64,000 bases of DNA from Cenococcum geophilum 1.58. Lineage: Eukaryota > Ascomycota > Dothideomycetes > Gloniales > Gloniaceae. This document shows positions 61,293 to 64,000 of this stretch, in pieces (the stretch's first letter is position 1; the number at the start of each line of letters is the position of its first letter). The translations under genes were made by a program, and so were the position numbers. The DNA lies in NCBI GenBank assembly GCA_001692895.1, contig KV748196.1:2170001-2234000 (forward strand). Direction: 5' to 3'. Below the pieces are notes generated by a model. The model saw only the letters and a program-made list of their open reading frames with translations, was not told the origin of the DNA and made no database searches.

Positions 61293-64000
61293 TTACGTTG
61301 CGCCTTTTTACCACCGACGCTTAGCCTACGACCAATTCTATATCTTTATAATACTGTAGGCGCTGCCAGAAGTAGCGTATCTATAAATTACCTCACTTTA
61401 TACTTCTAAGGAACCTATAATAGTAAGACGATATTTCTTACTAGCTACTATATTAAACCTAAAGAATAATATAATACCTATACTTAACCTATAACGCCAA
61501 TTAATCCCAGGAGAATTTGATTTATCAGCTCTAGCCTTAACCCTTAAGGAGATAGACACTAATAATATCTTATCTTTTATTAACTATATAACTATAAACA
61601 AGCAAACAGAAGGGCTATTACCTATTAAAATCAAAATATAAGACGCTAAGACGTTTGCAAAAATAGTAGCATAAAACCCTAATAAATACTACTACCTTTT
61701 ATAAAACTACTACCTAAAGCTTATATAAGCTAAGATGCGTACTACCTAAGATCGCGATATTATCTAAGACCTATAAGCTCGTAAGGCGCTCGCTAATAAC
61801 ATATATTAAGAAACTAAAGACAACCTCCACGTATCTAAACGCGACATCTAATAGTTAAAGAAAAATAAGATTATACTAATTACTACAGTCACTAAAAAAG
61901 AAGGCACAATTAAATACTTATAATCTTAGCTTAATAAGCATATTCGTAACAACGCTAAACACCTTTTTACTACATATAACGCCACCTAAGTTTTAACGCC
62001 CCTAGTAACTTTACCTACTTAATACTTAACAGAGGGTTAGCGCTAAGTAGCTTCACCTAATAGAAACCCCTACTAAAGCAGTAATAATAAAAGCCATAAT
62101 AATTGGACCTAAACTGCTACTATAGGGTCTAATATATACTACCTTAATCCCCTAGTCTTTTAAGGAGACTGTAAGGAATATAGCCACTAGAAGATATAAA
62201 TCCGTAAAAAAAACTAACTTAGAGCGCCTACCTTTTTCCTATAGAAGATACTAAGATTAGCTATATTATTGAGTAATTAAAGGGTATACTATTTAATAGA
62301 CTCTTCGCCTAATAGGAGACTAATAGCCCCTAAAAGTGGCAGTCTTACTAAGAAGTCCTTAATAATCTCAACCTAATATACTATAATTATAACCTACTAG
62401 CCACTAACCAAGCTAAACTACGTACCCTAAAGATAAGCCCTACTAAATTATTTAATAAGTTCTATATTAAATTCTAGGAATATACTAGAGCCCTTACCTA
62501 AGACAATACTAAAGACTAAAAGGATCTCCTTAAAAAAGTTACTTATTGCCTTAGTTACGCAGCCCAGCTATAACTATAACAATATTTATAAGATGGTAGC
62601 AGCCCTATAGAAGATTAAACAACAACTAAATTAGATTGCTACTACTAACCCTTACTAAAAAACCTCTCTATAGAAGCCCTCTGGGCCTACTAAACCTACA
62701 TATACTAAGCCACTGACGCCTACTACCTTAAGTACCACTAGAGCCAATATTAACATCTCTATACTAACCTTTCTATAAAAACTCCTAGACAAAGAGCGCG
62801 AGCTATTCCAGAAACTAGGACGCTGCTATAGATACTATTAAGAAGGCTATTATTACGATAACCTAAACTGCCTAATAGCTAAGTTTAGTATCTACCGCTT
62901 AATACCTAACCTAATGCCCTAAACACCAAATATATTATTACGCGCTACTACTATACAAGACGAAAATATAGTAATAGTAGTAGAATCGGATACGGAAGTA
63001 GAAAACGCCAAGTCCTAGCCCTAAGTCGCGGGTTAGAACGCCCTAATAATAGAGGGATCTATATATTAGCCTACTTAATAAATAACTTAGTAAAGATAAA
63101 CAGACGGAAATAGATAGTTTTACCTATAATAGGAACTACTACCACAAAACAATACAAAAGCCGTTCTATAATTAACTATAGAGCTACTAACTAATTTATA
63201 AATACCTAATTTGTGCGCACTTATAACCTACCTACCTTACCCCTTACTAAAGCCCGCGCCCTATAACTCGCTAATAGTAGTTATACTATATAGAAGATTA
63301 CCTATATAGTATAACTCTATTTAGATATAAATGGGCACTAGGAAGAGCTCTAGGCCTATATTATACCACTTACCAACTACCCTATTATCCTTAAAATGAG
63401 TTAGCTTAAATAATATAACCCCGCCATTAACTAGAAAAAGAAAAAAGCAACCTTTAACTCTAAATACTATAGAGAGACTTGCCTAGGATATAGCCTAACC
63501 ACCTCTATTTACTCACTAGGATATTAACCTAAGAAACCCCTTATTACTCTACCTACAACTAACTACCACTATATAAGTGCCGCGGCCTTCTACCGTATAG
63601 TATATAGGAAAGGCTAAACCGTTACTATAGCTTCCTAATTATAACTATATAAGCTTAATAAAGAATAGGACTATATCCTCTATAGTAATAGGATAGATAT
63701 AGTTAACCTTTTAGAAGATAACGCCTCTGCGGAACTCTATAGACTTTTACCTTTAGACTTTAAGAAGTTTATAAAACTTAAAAAAGGACTTACTAATAAA
63801 GAACTCCGTAAGCTCCTCCTTAAGAGGTACTATAACTTTATCGATATATACTTATAAAAGGGCGTAGATATACTCCCCCTATATTAACCTAATAACTATA
63901 CTATTAATATTAAATAAGAAAAAACGCCACCTTATAAGAGACCCTACCTAATATTAAAAGATAAACTTCTAGTTATAAGAAAGTATATTAACGAGCACCT
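61293..64000 (+). mobile_element. Ty3/gypsy family 5, gag and start of pol, runs off the window
   Basis: A + strand frame with many TAG/TAA. Visible: a long gag, a degenerate zinc-knuckle-like piece near 62,815-62,870 (GRCYRYY.EGYYYDN), an acidic stretch (ENIVIVVESDTEVENAK) near 62,960-63,010, a protease-like region about 63,200-63,400, and the start of reverse transcriptase near 63,740-64,000 (RLLPLDFKKF, YYNFIDIYL, ILPLY.PNNYTINIK, LVIRKYINEHL), the conserved lead-in to gypsy RT. The rest, including the 3' LTR, is beyond the right edge. Inactive. Confidence 0.8.

Noticed and set aside
1-64000. A variant genetic code with TAG/TAA as Gln
   Set aside because: The UstYa-like gene uses normal Gln codons and a normal stop; Asp->Asn and Cys->Tyr changes in the elements show mutation, not recoding.

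Overview
This window looks like a gene-poor, AT-rich block from a filamentous ascomycete (Pezizomycotina). The reasons are short GT-AG introns, a UstYa/DUF3328-type gene, fungal chromoviruses (Ty3/gypsy with chromodomain), and damage typical of repeat-induced point mutation (RIP). The RIP signs are reading frames full of TAG/TAA where CAG/CAA is expected, TGG read as TAG, and CpA->TpA (TpG->TpA) changes, while CpG survives. Almost all long repeats are hit; the few low-copy islands are not.

Layout. 1-4.4 kb: 3' part of a Ty1/copia element (+). 4.4-11.3 kb: gypsy family 1 copy A (-), abutting the gag and 5' LTR of a gypsy family 2 fragment (11.3-12.8 kb). 12.8-13.5 kb: an unidentified degraded reading frame, cut by a complete family 2 chromovirus at 13,536-19,473 (TSD CCTAA). 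19.7-20.2 kb: a fold-back element. 21.2-22.5 kb: an intact six-exon UstYa-like gene. 22.7-26.9 kb: a pair of direct repeats around a hAT transposon (23,094-25,560, TSD ATTATAAC) and a 37-bp tandem array. 27.5-43.4 kb: family 1 copy B (-, TSD CTTAA), split in its gag by copy C (+, 34,666-42,684, TSD TTGCT). 43.4-45.2 kb: minisatellites and macro-repeats. 45.2-48.5 kb: a low-RIP island with a BIR-like protein frame and the 5' end of a small secreted-protein gene broken by RIPed DNA. 49.3-51.1 kb: a terminal-inverted-repeat element packed with satellites. 51,312-58,117: a complete family 3 chromovirus (-). 58-61 kb: decayed gypsy remnants. 61,100 to the end: 5' LTR, gag and pol start of a fifth gypsy element (+) running off the window.

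How it fits together. Most of the window is a graveyard of nested retroelements. I can resolve five insertion events with target-site duplications, four of them exact. The only gene that reads as fully functional is the UstYa-like gene: its five introns keep frame and both HXXHC motifs are present. The BIR-like frame and the secreted-peptide start sit in the second low-RIP island. I found no tRNA, rRNA, CRISPR array or prokaryotic-style operon. Coordinates of degraded elements without intact ends are approximate.
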